Origin: CBDIHP01 sp965279195
Lineage (GTDB): Bacteria; Planctomycetota; Planctomycetia; Isosphaerales; Isosphaeraceae
Direction: 5' to 3'
Length of the DNA: 64,000 nt
Assembly (NCBI GenBank): GCA_965279195.1
Contig: CBDIHP010000028.1
Span: forward strand, 60,463-124,462
The notes under the pieces are model-generated. The model was not told the origin of the DNA. It made no database searches and saw nothing but the letters and a program-made list of their open reading frames with translations. The position numbers and the translations under genes are program-made. Shown one piece after another: positions 14,637 to 22,802 of the stretch (within the stretch, counting starts at the first letter, position 1; each line of letters starts with the position of its first letter).

Positions 14637-15281
14637 TCACCGCACGGGGTAGTAGAAGTACTGGCCCGAGCTGGGGTTGTAGTAGAGGGGATACGAGTAG
14701 CCGTCGCCGGGGGCGTAGGTCTGGGTGGTCTGGTAGCTCCCGGTCGTGTCGATGGCCGGGGCGGTCGAGGTGACGGTCGTGGTGGTCGGCGGGACGCTGT
14801 AGCCGCTCGAGTAGGTCACGCCCGAGGAGTACGGGTAGCCGTAGCCGCCGGACGAGCCGTAGCCGTATCCCCCGTAGGGATAGCCAGATCCGTAGCCGCC
14901 GTAGCCGCCGTAGCCCCCGTAACTGCCCAGGCCGTAGCCCAGAACGGAGCCGAGGGCGAATCCGCCGAGGCCGCCGTAATAGCCGCCGCCGCGATAGTAG
15001 CCACCGCCGCCGTAGGAACCGCCGCCGCCCGGATGATAGCCGCCGCCCCCACCGGGATGGTGGTAGCCGCCGCCCCCCGGATGATAGCCGCCCCCGACGT
15101 GCCCGCCGCCCACGTGGCCGCCGCCCACGTGGCCACCGCCCATGTGGCCGCCGCCGCCATGACCGCCGCCGCCGCCGCCGTGGTGCTGGGCCATCGCGGG
15201 CGAGGCCGCCATCGTCAAGGCCACCGCCGCGAACCCGAACGCACGGACCCAACCGCTCGACGCGCCAAGTTGACCAGCCAT
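14637..15281 (-). CDS. secreted Gly/His/Tyr-rich protein
   Basis: A 214-residue exported low-complexity protein. ATG 15281 has a GGAG/GAGGA site about six bases upstream and leads into a signal peptide ending ASPAMA. The mature protein begins with His-Gly repeats (GGGHVGGGHVGGGHVGGG), moves into Tyr-Gly repeats (YGGYGGYGGYG) and ends in a Thr/Ser-rich segment and a tyrosine-rich tail (YYNPSSGQYFYYPVR). Composition resembles glycine-rich surface or cell-wall proteins; His-Gly runs could bind metal. No enzymatic domain. It is divergent from the secreted OB-like gene at 15565, and the 283-base gap holds both promoters but no motif I can name. Confidence 0.75.
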   Translation of the reverse strand: MAGQLGASSGWVRAFGFAAVALTMAASPAMAQHHGGGGGGHGGGGHMGGGHVGGGHVGGGHVGGGYHPGGGGYHHPGGGGGYHPGGGGSYGGGGYYRGGGYYGGLGGFALGSVLGYGLGSYGGYGGYGGYGSGYPYGGYGYGSSGGYGYPYSSGVTYSSGYSVPPTTTTVTSTAPAIDTTGSYQTTQTYAPGDGYSYPLYYNPSSGQYFYYPVR

Positions 15282-15564
15282 CGTTGTCCTCTCCATTTTC
15301 TCGCGAATCCATCCCGGAGGGCCGAATCTCGCCCCTCCGAATCATCCTACGACGCAGGGAAACATCTGGATCGTTTTGGGGGCTTACGATTTTCCTACGA
15401 CGCTCCGACGACGGGACTGCACCTCGCGCCCCGGAATCTGGATTCCACAAATCGGACAGGCCGATCCTGGCAACCAACCTGGACGTGCCAGCCCTCGCGA
15501 TTTGAGGTATGCTGGGGCTTCCTTGAAACGGTCCAGAGAAGCTGCGCAAGGGAGGAAATGGAAC

Positions 15565-15978
15565 ATGCCCAGGGCATGGGTGCTGATGCTCGGACTGGCT
15601 TGCGTGCTTGCGTGGGATGGGCCGCTGCGGGCCGACGACGCGGCGATCATCCCCGCGCGCGAGGCCGCGAAGCACATCGGCGAGACGGGCATCGTCCGGC
15701 TCACGGTGAAGTCGAGCGTCGACGAGAAGCCGCGGCAGCTCTACTTCCTCGACTCCGAGGCCGACTACAAGGATCCTGCCAACATGGCCATCGTGATCCT
15801 GTACAAGGACATGGCCGGCTTCAAGAAACTCGGAATCGACGACCCCGCCAAATATTACAAGGGGAAGACAATTCGGGTCCGGGGCAGGCTCCGGAAGATC
15901 GCCGACGGCCCGGACAAGGGTCAGATCCAGGTTCATGTGAGCACCCCTACGGCCATCGAGGTCGAGCCCGGGGCGTGA
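15565..15978 (+). CDS. small secreted OB-fold-like protein
   Basis: A 137-residue protein with GGAGG nine bases before ATG 15565 and a signal peptide (WVLMLGLACVLAWDGPLRA). The mature part has the beta-rich pattern of an OB-fold (TGIVRLTVKSS, LYFLDSEADYKDPANMAIVI, KGKTIRVRGRLRKI, IQVHVSTPTAIEV). It lacks any metal or catalytic signature. It ends 50 bases before an FHA-kinase gene on the same strand, so it may be co-transcribed. Fold is by pattern; partner and function unknown. Confidence 0.7.
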   Translation: MPRAWVLMLGLACVLAWDGPLRADDAAIIPAREAAKHIGETGIVRLTVKSSVDEKPRQLYFLDSEADYKDPANMAIVILYKDMAGFKKLGIDDPAKYYKGKTIRVRGRLRKIADGPDKGQIQVHVSTPTAIEVEPGA

Positions 15979-16028
15979 GCGACGGCGGCGATCCCTTCGA
16001 TCCCTCTCAGCAAACGGATGATCGGGCG

Positions 16029-18695
16029 ATGACGACCTTTCGATCCTGGGTGATCGGCCGAGCGCGAGGCTGCGACATCGTCGTCGACGGCCCCGACGTG
16101 CACGACCGCCACTGCCAGATCATCCGGACGGGGCATGCTGATATCCTCAGCCCCATCGGCCTGGATGCGAGCCTGTCCGTCAACGGCGAGCCCGTCGCCG
16201 CCGCGCGGGCCGTGCTGCCGGGGGACGTGCTGCGGATCGGCGGCGTCGCGTTCCGCGTGGTCGAGACGGACGAGATCCTCGCGCGCGAGTCGCCCGCGTC
16301 GGCCGTCGAGGCGTTCCCCGAGACCCAGGAGTTCCGCGCGTCCGAGCCGGCCACCGCCGCCGACACCTGGGCGGGCCTGACGCCGCCGCCCCACCCGGAA
16401 ACGACGCCCTCCCAGCCGCCGACGGCCGCGTTCGTGCCCACGATCTCCCCACGCCCGGCGGACCCGTTCCTGACCCGGTTCTCCGAGCCCCCTCCCGACT
16501 CCAGGCCCAGCGGCTACGACGCCGTCACCCCGGGGGACGCGGGGACGGGTCAACGATTCGGCCAGTACTTGCTCCTGAATGAGATCGCGCGGGGCGGCAT
16601 GGGCGTGGTCTTCCGCGCCCGGCACGTCACGCTGGGGCGGACGGTCGCGCTCAAGATGATCCTGTCGGCGGCGCTCGCGACCGAGAAGGACATCCAGCGG
16701 TTCCGGGCCGAGGCCGAGGCCGCCGCCAACATCGACCACCCGAACATCGTGCCCATCTACGAGGTCGGCGAGGTCGACGGCCAGCATTACTTCACCATGC
16801 GACTGATCAACGGCGGCAGCCTCGCCGGCAGCCTCGGCGACGCGACCCCGCCGCAGGCCGCCGCGCGGGTCATGGCCGCCGTCGCCCGCGCGGTCCACGC
16901 CGCCCACCAGTGCGGCATCCTCCACCGCGACCTGAAACCCGGGAATATTTTGATCGATGCGAAGGGCGAGCCGCACGTCACCGACTTCGGCCTCGCCAAG
17001 AAGATCGAGGAGGGGGGCGACCGCGGACTCACCCATTCCAACACCATCCTCGGCACCCCCGGCTTCATGGCCCCCGAGCAGGCGCAGGGAAAAGCCAGAG
17101 AGTTGACCACGTCTGCCGACATTTATGGGTTGGGCGCGACCTTCTACGCCGTCCTCACCGGCCGGCCGCCGTTCCAGGGGGATTCGCCGCTGGACACGCT
17201 CCGGCAGGTCCTCGAACGCGAGCCCGCGCCGCCGCGCATGCTCAACCCGAAGATCGACCGCGACCTCGAAACCGTCGTCCTCAAGTGCCTCGAGAAGGAG
17301 ACCCGCGCACGCTACAAGACGGCCGCCGAGGTGGCCGACGACCTCGACCGCTGGCTCCGCGACGAGCCCGTGCACGCCAGGCGCCAGGGGCCGTTCCGCA
17401 GGGCGTTGCGGCGGGTCCGCAAGAAGAAGGTCGCGGTGGCGTTGGGCATCGCGACGCTCCTCGTCGGCCTGATGGCCTGGGTCGTGCTGGCCGACCGAGA
17501 GTTCCCCGTGCCGGCGGCCGAGGCCATCCGGACCTGGCTCGACCACCGCGAACTCTCGGCCTTCCGCCCCGCCCCCTCGAAGCGGGCCATACGCGTCCGG
17601 GCGATCGAGCTCCGAGACGACATCGTGCGGCACGTCGTCGACAAGCTCAGGGCCGGGGACGGCTTCATGACGATCGACAGCGCGGTGGCCCCGAAGACCG
17701 ACGCCTGGACCTATATGCAGGCGTTCGCGGCGATCCTCAACACGCCGGACGTCGCGCCGGAGACCCGCGCGATGTTCGCGCGCACGGTCGACACCCTGTT
17801 CCAGCCGCATCCCACGCACGACCCGTTCGTGCCCGGCTACGGCTGGCCGCCGTACTCCGACAACGAGCCCTCGTCCGAGGCCAACGGCTGGGCCATCTCC
17901 GCCCTCGGCCAGATCCTCGGCAGGCCCGACGGCCTGTCTCCCGAGCTTCGCGAGACCATCCGGAAACGCTACGGGCAACTGCTCGACGTCCTCGAAATCA
18001 CCCGCTCGCGCGACCCGCAGACCCACAAGAACGACGGCGGCTGGAACATCTTCCCCCGCCAGATCAATCCGGCGGATTCCAACATCTACATTTCGATGCT
18101 CGTCTGCCAGGGGCTGCTCGACCTGAGGCGATCCGGGGTCGAGTGGAAGCCGGGCGGGCCGTCGCGGGATGAGTTGCTCACTCAAACGCTCCAGTACCTC
18201 CTGGCGCATTATCGCCCGCCCGGCTGGATGACACCGGGCCGGCAGAACGAGGAGTTCAACGACGGCCTCACGCTGCAAATCTTCGCCTTGCTCCTCCGCG
18301 CCGAGGAGGACGGACTCATCCAGCTCCCCGACGCGGTCGTCGCGCAGATCCCCCAGCACCTCGCGAACTGCCAGGGCCGCGACTTCAGCTTCCAGATCGG
18401 CATCGCCCTCTTCGGTACCCCGTTCACGAGCGTCAAGGGCCAGCCCAATCACCTCGTCCGACCCATCAAGATGCTCTGGTACCCCTGGGCCCTCGACTGC
18501 GCCACCCGCTGGCTCGAACGCTGCGAACGGCTCAAGTTCCCCCACGAGGAATCCGTCCGCGCCCGGCGACTCCTCGGCCATCTCCTATTCGACCTCGGCG
18601 ACGAGGCCCGCAAGGATGCGAAAGGCGGACTCGTCTACATCGCCAGCGAGGCCATCCTGGGGCTCACGTCGGTCGCGAATATGAAAGACAATTGA
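16029..18695 (+). CDS. FHA-Ser/Thr kinase with large C-terminal domain
   Basis: An 888-residue kinase. Residues 1-80 form an FHA domain (GRARGCDIVVDGPDVHDRHC), which binds phosphothreonine. A proline-rich linker leads to the kinase domain: ARGGMGVVF near 185-193, VALKMIL lysine, HRDLKPGNIL near 299, TDFGLA, and MAPEQAQG. One membrane segment (VALGIATLLVGLMAWVVL) near 470 places the last 400 residues outside. That part has GGWN and SNIYISMLVCQGLLDLRRSG, resembling alpha/alpha-barrel (prenyltransferase-like) repeats. ATG 16029 begins the FHA domain directly. The TGA stop lies inside a repeat arm (ATTGAACC, 18691). Likely senses an extracellular signal; ligand unknown. Confidence 0.88.
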   Translation: MTTFRSWVIGRARGCDIVVDGPDVHDRHCQIIRTGHADILSPIGLDASLSVNGEPVAAARAVLPGDVLRIGGVAFRVVETDEILARESPASAVEAFPETQEFRASEPATAADTWAGLTPPPHPETTPSQPPTAAFVPTISPRPADPFLTRFSEPPPDSRPSGYDAVTPGDAGTGQRFGQYLLLNEIARGGMGVVFRARHVTLGRTVALKMILSAALATEKDIQRFRAEAEAAANIDHPNIVPIYEVGEVDGQHYFTMRLINGGSLAGSLGDATPPQAAARVMAAVARAVHAAHQCGILHRDLKPGNILIDAKGEPHVTDFGLAKKIEEGGDRGLTHSNTILGTPGFMAPEQAQGKARELTTSADIYGLGATFYAVLTGRPPFQGDSPLDTLRQVLEREPAPPRMLNPKIDRDLETVVLKCLEKETRARYKTAAEVADDLDRWLRDEPVHARRQGPFRRALRRVRKKKVAVALGIATLLVGLMAWVVLADREFPVPAAEAIRTWLDHRELSAFRPAPSKRAIRVRAIELRDDIVRHVVDKLRAGDGFMTIDSAVAPKTDAWTYMQAFAAILNTPDVAPETRAMFARTVDTLFQPHPTHDPFVPGYGWPPYSDNEPSSEANGWAISALGQILGRPDGLSPELRETIRKRYGQLLDVLEITRSRDPQTHKNDGGWNIFPRQINPADSNIYISMLVCQGLLDLRRSGVEWKPGGPSRDELLTQTLQYLLAHYRPPGWMTPGRQNEEFNDGLTLQIFALLLRAEEDGLIQLPDAVVAQIPQHLANCQGRDFSFQIGIALFGTPFTSVKGQPNHLVRPIKMLWYPWALDCATRWLERCERLKFPHEESVRARRLLGHLLFDLGDEARKDAKGGLVYIASEAILGLTSVANMKDN

Positions 18696-19035
18696 ACCGC
18701 CAGGACGCCAGGATCGCGGATGGAGTCGAGCGATCGGGCGAAGTCCGGGGCGCGAGCCTTATCACCGTGGAAGCGCTGGGCGAGGGTCTCCCGACCCCGC
18801 CCTTACCGACGCCGCGCGGTACCACATGATCGGGTCTCCAGACCCATTCGCGGAAGGCCCCGCGCGTCGGGGCCCTTGATTTCTGGGTCAGGAGCCCCAC
18901 CTCTGTGGCCCCTTATCTCAGGCCAAGGGCGGGGTCAGGAGACCCGCGCCCAGCGCAGGACAACCCTCTCCCACGACATAACGTAAACCCACTATGATTA
19001 TCTTCCTTTGCGATCTTTGCGTCTTCGCGGTTCAC
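18691..19035. repeat. long inverted repeat enclosing a hairpin element, providing both flanking stop codons
   Basis: The left arm at 18691-18720 (ATTGAACCGCCAGGACGCC and on) and a right arm at 19001-19035 (CTTTGCGTCTTCGCGGTTCA type) face each other between convergent genes. The kinase stop TGA (18693-18695) and the DUF1275 stop TGA (19032-19034 on the minus strand) both lie in the TGAACC of an arm. The space between holds a 184-bp hairpin element (18773-18956). Confidence 0.75.
18773..18956. repeat. GGGTC/GACCC hairpin element, copy 1
   Basis: A 184-bp unit bounded by GCGCTGGGCG and CGCCCAGCGC with internal GGGTC-TCCC-GACCC and GGGTC-TCCA-GACCC hairpins and a GGCCCCGCGCGTCGGGGCC palindrome. 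It shares its order of parts with copies at 20879-21061 and 60845-61027. It lies between the convergent kinase and DUF1275 genes. Confidence 0.85.
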
Positions 19036-19784
19036 CCCTCCTCGATCGGCCCAGCCTCAGTCAACCGCCGGCGCACCTGCCAGAGCAGCATCAGACCGGT
19101 CGCGCAGGGCACGGCGAATCCTTCGAAGTTCACCCACGCGAACACCAGGGCCGCGATGGCCGAGCCGCTGGAGAAGCCGATCACGATCTTGAGCCGGACC
19201 CAGTTGAGCATCGCCAGGCGCTTGCGCTCGGGGTCGTCCGGGGCGAGCGTGCGGACCTTGACGACGTACAGGCCGATGTCGGTGGTCGGCCCCGTGAGGT
19301 GCGTCGTGCGGACCGCGCCGCCGGTGATGGTCGTGAACAGGCCGTTCTGGAGCCCGCAGGCGAAGCAGAGGATGAACAGCAGCAGGAAGTCGCGCTGCAG
19401 TTCCAGGGGCTCGCCGAACACGCCGAAGAGTTCGAAGTACTCGCCGAGGTAGACCACGAAGTTGAGGAACGCCAGGATCCCCAGGCCGAGCTGGACCCTC
19501 GGCTCCTTGCCCAGGATCAGGCGGCGATCGACCAGCACCCCGGCCGACATCGCCCCGAGCAGGAAGCACGCCGGCGCGACGGCCAGTTCGAACGCCCGCG
19601 CATAGCTCCGCTGCCCCAGCGCCAGCCCGACGGACGTCCCATACCCCGTCACATGCGACACATACTGATGCACCGCCAGGAAGCCGCCGGCGTTCATGAA
19701 CCCGCTCTGGAACGCCAGGACCAGCCAGAGGAACTGATTCCTCGGCCCCGTCACGTCCTTGAAGATATCCGTCCTCATCCCCAT
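19032..19784 (-). CDS. DUF1275 (YoaK-like) membrane protein
   Basis: A 250-residue protein of the DUF1275/YoaK family with about six membrane segments (WLVLAFQSGFMNAGGFLAVH, LAVAPACFLLGAMSAGVLV, FLLLFILCFACGLQNGLFTT and later). The signatures GFMNAGGF and GLQNGLFTTITGGAVRTTHLTG with TDIGL are typical of the family. The function is not established; it is an inner-membrane protein. An alternative start at ATG 19778 would remove two residues. The stop codon is formed by a repeat arm. Confidence 0.9.
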   Translation of the reverse strand: MGMRTDIFKDVTGPRNQFLWLVLAFQSGFMNAGGFLAVHQYVSHVTGYGTSVGLALGQRSYARAFELAVAPACFLLGAMSAGVLVDRRLILGKEPRVQLGLGILAFLNFVVYLGEYFELFGVFGEPLELQRDFLLLFILCFACGLQNGLFTTITGGAVRTTHLTGPTTDIGLYVVKVRTLAPDDPERKRLAMLNWVRLKIVIGFSSGSAIAALVFAWVNFEGFAVPCATGLMLLWQVRRRLTEAGPIEEG

Positions 19785-19905
19785 GCGCAGGCATCCCCTG
19801 GTTTGTGTTCATGTCCACAAACCCATAGAATACCGCAATCCCTGCGCCGTCAGACCAAGACTAAACCGATGGAATCCAACCATCGGGGCGTAGTGAGCGG
19901 AGAGG

Positions 19906-20203
19906 ATTGAACCGCCAGGACGCCAAGGACGGAGAGGGGAGAGGGGACCGAGGAATTGAACCACAGAGACACAGAGGGCACGGAGAATTCGGGCACGACT
20001 CATGAGTGCAAGCTGATTGGTCATGGGTCATGAACGATGGCTGATGGAGAATGGCGAAGGAATCGTTCAAGACCGACTCATCACCCATCACCCATCAGTC
20101 CTCTTCCCCACTCCGCGCTCTCTGTGTCTCTGTGGTTCAATTCCCCTGTCCTCTCCTCTCCTCCCTCCTCTTCCTCCGCGTCCTTGGCGTCCTAACGGTC
20201 CAA
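19906..20203. repeat. nested double inverted repeat
   Basis: Two repeat families are nested. The outer arms are ATTGAACCGCCAGGACGCC at about 19906-19935 and its inverse ending about 20203 (TCCTTGGCGTCCTAACGGT). The inner arms are ATTGAACCACAGAGACACAG at 19955-19979 and its inverse at 20117-20142. The gap between the DUF1275 and DinB-like genes contains little else. Confidence 0.8.
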
Positions 20204-20220
20204 TCTCCCCGACTCAAATC

Positions 20221-20712
20221 TCAGAACAGCACCGGCTTGCCCAGCGCCCGGCGGACCACGGAGAACTGGGACGCGTGCATCATTTCATGTTCGGCGATGA
20301 AGATGAAATTGCTGCCCACGGTGGGGACCATGTCCCAGCCCATGCCGGAGTCGACGTCGAGGGCGGCGTCGTCGAGACCGTCGAGGGCATCGAGCACGGC
20401 CTGGCGGGTGACCTGGAGCAGGTCGAGGTACTGCGCCTTGGTCAGGAACCCGGTCGGTGGTTCGAGCGACGCGGTCTGGCCGCCGTGCTGCTCGGCGAAC
20501 CCGGCGGGCAGCTCCACGGCCTTCGCGCCCGGGAGCTTCGGCAGGAACATCGTGGCCTCGGCGATGATCACGTGCCCGAGCTGCCAGGCGATGTGGTTCG
20601 CATTCTTCGCCGGACGGACCAGCAGATCCTCATCCGACAGGTCCGAGAGGTACCGCTCGGTCATCCAGCGCGTCGAGGTCAACAGGAACTTGATCGCGTC
20701 CTTACCGCCCAT
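20221..20712 (-). CDS. DinB-superfamily protein
   Basis: A 163-residue four-helix DinB/YfiT-like protein. ATG 20712 is chosen because GGAGG lies six bases upstream; an upstream in-frame start has no comparable site. Helix 2 carries NHIAWQLGHVI and helix 4 EHEMMHASQF, supplying the histidines of the usual metal site. Members of this superfamily include thiol-dependent transferases and stress proteins; the substrate cannot be inferred. It stands alone between repeat clusters. Confidence 0.85.
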   Translation of the reverse strand: MGGKDAIKFLLTSTRWMTERYLSDLSDEDLLVRPAKNANHIAWQLGHVIIAEATMFLPKLPGAKAVELPAGFAEQHGGQTASLEPPTGFLTKAQYLDLLQVTRQAVLDALDGLDDAALDVDSGMGWDMVPTVGSNFIFIAEHEMMHASQFSVVRRALGKPVLF

Positions 20713-20878
20713 CTCGGCCTCCGATCTTCTCGCAAGAAACGCTTGAAAACGCCCCGCCATCTCGGCGAAGATCCTGCCGACTGTGTACAGGATTCCAGCG
20801 TCCCCGTCCAGCCCCATCCGCGCGGGCCGTGCCCCCCTTTGCGCCTCGACGATGCCAGGCCGCTCGGCGTCTTCAATC

Positions 20879-21061
20879 GCGCTGGGCGCGGGTCTCCAGA
20901 CCCCGCCCCAACGATGGCCGCGCCGTCCGGCCGAATCGGGTCTCCAGACCCATTCCGGAACGCCCTACGCATCAGGGCATTGGATTTCTGGGTCTGGAGA
21001 CCCGCCCCTGTTGGACCGCGTCTGAAGCCAAGGGCGGGGTCTGGAGACCCGCGCCCAGCGC
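20879..21061. repeat. GGGTC/GACCC hairpin element, copy 2
   Basis: A 183-bp unit with the same order as copy 1: GCGCTGGGCGCG end, GGGTC-TCCA-GACCC at both outer and inner positions, then GGGTC-TGGA-GACCC, and a CGCCCAGCGC end. It lies between the 5' end of the DinB-like gene and the 3' end of the membrane acyltransferase-like gene. Confidence 0.85.
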
Positions 21062-21106
21062 GTTCGACCTGCGCCCGGCGTCGGGATCGGGCGACATGCC
21101 GGGCCG

Positions 21107-22303
21107 TCAGAAATACTGCCGCCAGCCGCCGGGGTGTCGGGCCCTGTAGCGGCCGAACCAGGCCGAGGGCCAGGTCAGCAGGATCATTGTGAGGGCCCAC
21201 ATCGCGTAAGTCACCCACAGGTCGTACCCGTGCCCCGGCGGCGACTGGAACGGGCCGTTCGTGAGCAGCCAGGCCCAGGGCTTGCCCACCGCGAAGTTCA
21301 CGACGATCGCCAGGATATGGATGAGATACCACTGAAGCAGGTAATAGAACAGCGGCACCCGCCCGAGCGTCACCAGCCAGCGCGAGACGCCCCGGTCGGC
21401 CGAGATCCCGTCCGCCAGCCCCAGCGCGATCAGGGCCGGCCCGAGCGTCATCAAGAGATAAAGCAGCGACGGCGGGTACTTCTGGAGGTTCAGGAACGAC
21501 AGCAACGTGAGCACGCCGTCGTCCTGAGTCGCCCACGGCCTCGGATCGCCATACACATTCGAGTAACGCAGCATCACGAAGGCGATCGAGCATGCCAATC
21601 CGAGCCCGATCAGCAACGTCCGCCGCCTGGCGGGCTCCCACTTGTAGATCGCGCCGAAGGCATAGCCGGCCCAGACCACCCCGACCCAGGGGATGAGCGG
21701 ATAGGCCGCGAACACCAGCGTTCCGCCGAACACCCCGACCACGCCCGGCTGGTGCAGGATGTTCCAGATCGCCTGCGCGATGAGATTCCCCTCCGCCGGT
21801 CGGAAACCGTCGAGGGCGTTGTGCCCGACGATGAGGATGATGCCGATCGCGCCGATGGCCGACCTCGGCAGCACCAGGACCAGGGGCGCGAGGGTGAGCA
21901 GGCCCATGCCGATCGCCCAGACGACGGTCAGCGGGATGAACCTGAACGTCCAGTCGAACGTCATCCCCCAGTGCACCAGGACGATCTCGGCCACCACCAG
22001 CCAGAGCCCTCGCACCGCCAGGAATCGGGCGAGTTCCCCCTTCGACCGCTCCGCCCGGTCGCGCCACAAGGCCGCCCCGACCCCCGCCAGGAAGACGAAC
22101 ACAGGTGCACAGAAGTGGGTGACCCACCGGGTGAAGAACAGGGCCGGCGTGGTCTGCGACAGGTTCGTCGGGTCCACCCCGGCCATCCCGAAGAACTCAC
22201 GCACATGGTCCAGCACCATCAGGACCATCACCAGCCCCCGCAGCCAGTCCACCGCCGCCAGCCGCGCCCTGGGCCTGGGCTGCTCTACCAGATCAACGGA
22301 CAT
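21107..22303 (-). CDS. DUF1624-like multi-pass membrane protein
   Basis: A 398-residue membrane protein; ATG 22303 has GGGAGG about eight bases upstream. The N-terminal AAVDWLRGLVMVLMVLDHVR is the RG-LVM-L-DH signature shared by DUF1624 and heparan-alpha-glucosaminide acetyltransferase-like proteins. About ten hydrophobic segments follow (VFVFLAGVGAAL, LVVAEIVLVHWG, IGAIGIILIVGHNAL and others). Such proteins transfer acyl groups across the membrane or are of unknown activity. The histidine in LDHV is the likely active-site residue. No glycan genes adjoin, so the substrate is unknown. Confidence 0.82.
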   Translation of the reverse strand: MSVDLVEQPRPRARLAAVDWLRGLVMVLMVLDHVREFFGMAGVDPTNLSQTTPALFFTRWVTHFCAPVFVFLAGVGAALWRDRAERSKGELARFLAVRGLWLVVAEIVLVHWGMTFDWTFRFIPLTVVWAIGMGLLTLAPLVLVLPRSAIGAIGIILIVGHNALDGFRPAEGNLIAQAIWNILHQPGVVGVFGGTLVFAAYPLIPWVGVVWAGYAFGAIYKWEPARRRTLLIGLGLACSIAFVMLRYSNVYGDPRPWATQDDGVLTLLSFLNLQKYPPSLLYLLMTLGPALIALGLADGISADRGVSRWLVTLGRVPLFYYLLQWYLIHILAIVVNFAVGKPWAWLLTNGPFQSPPGHGYDLWVTYAMWALTMILLTWPSAWFGRYRARHPGGWRQYF

Positions 22304-22802
22304 ATGCGCCTCCCTCCCTCGATCCTCGTGGAGCCCGAGTGTACACAACCTCCCCCTCACGCACCGCCCGAATCTTCGCCGCAACCCCCAGGATCGCGCC
22401 AGCCGGCCACGATCTCCCAGGAAACCCTCACCATCTCCTCGGCGCCTCGCGTATCATTCTCCGCCCTTGGGAGTGCGGCCGTCCGGCCGCCGCTCCTCCC
22501 GGACGGGCCAATTGGCTTCGTCTGGTCAAGTCCGGGAGGGCGACGCCCGAATTGGCTTCGTTTCGGCGGTCCGGAGTGAGAACGCGGCAGCCGGACGGCC
22601 GCACTCCAGAGGGGCGTAAGCCCTCTTCTGTGGCCTGCCAGGATCACCGAAGACGACGCGGAGTGAACAGAACTTGAACATTGGCTTTGTTCCGACATTT
22701 CGAAGCCCGTGATGCGTTGCAGATCCGCCGCCCGGGGGGATACTCTGGGGCGGGCGGGGAATTGGGTTTGTTCCGCCATTTTTGAAATCGAGGGGGCGTG
22801 CG
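22304..22802. repeat. intergenic repeat cluster upstream of P450
   Basis: An inverted repeat has arms at 22469-22492 (GGAGTGCGGCCGTCCGGCCG) and 22584-22607. It encloses two copies of AATTGGCTTCGT (22510, 22550). Two further related copies follow: TTGGCTTTGTTCCG at 22681 and AATTGGGTTTGTTCCG at 22760. Inverse copies of the same TTGGGTTCGTTTC word occur at 53837 and 54413. No gene is supported in this gap. Confidence 0.7.

Noticed and set aside
14472..16028. N-terminal extension of the FHA-kinase frame by about 500 residues
   Set aside because: The upstream part is antisense to the glycine-rich gene and out of frame with the OB-like gene. The FHA domain begins directly at ATG 16029.
20879..21061. 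Insertion sequence
   Set aside because: The element is too short for a transposase and shows no clear target duplication, so it is listed as a repeat and only possibly MITE-like.
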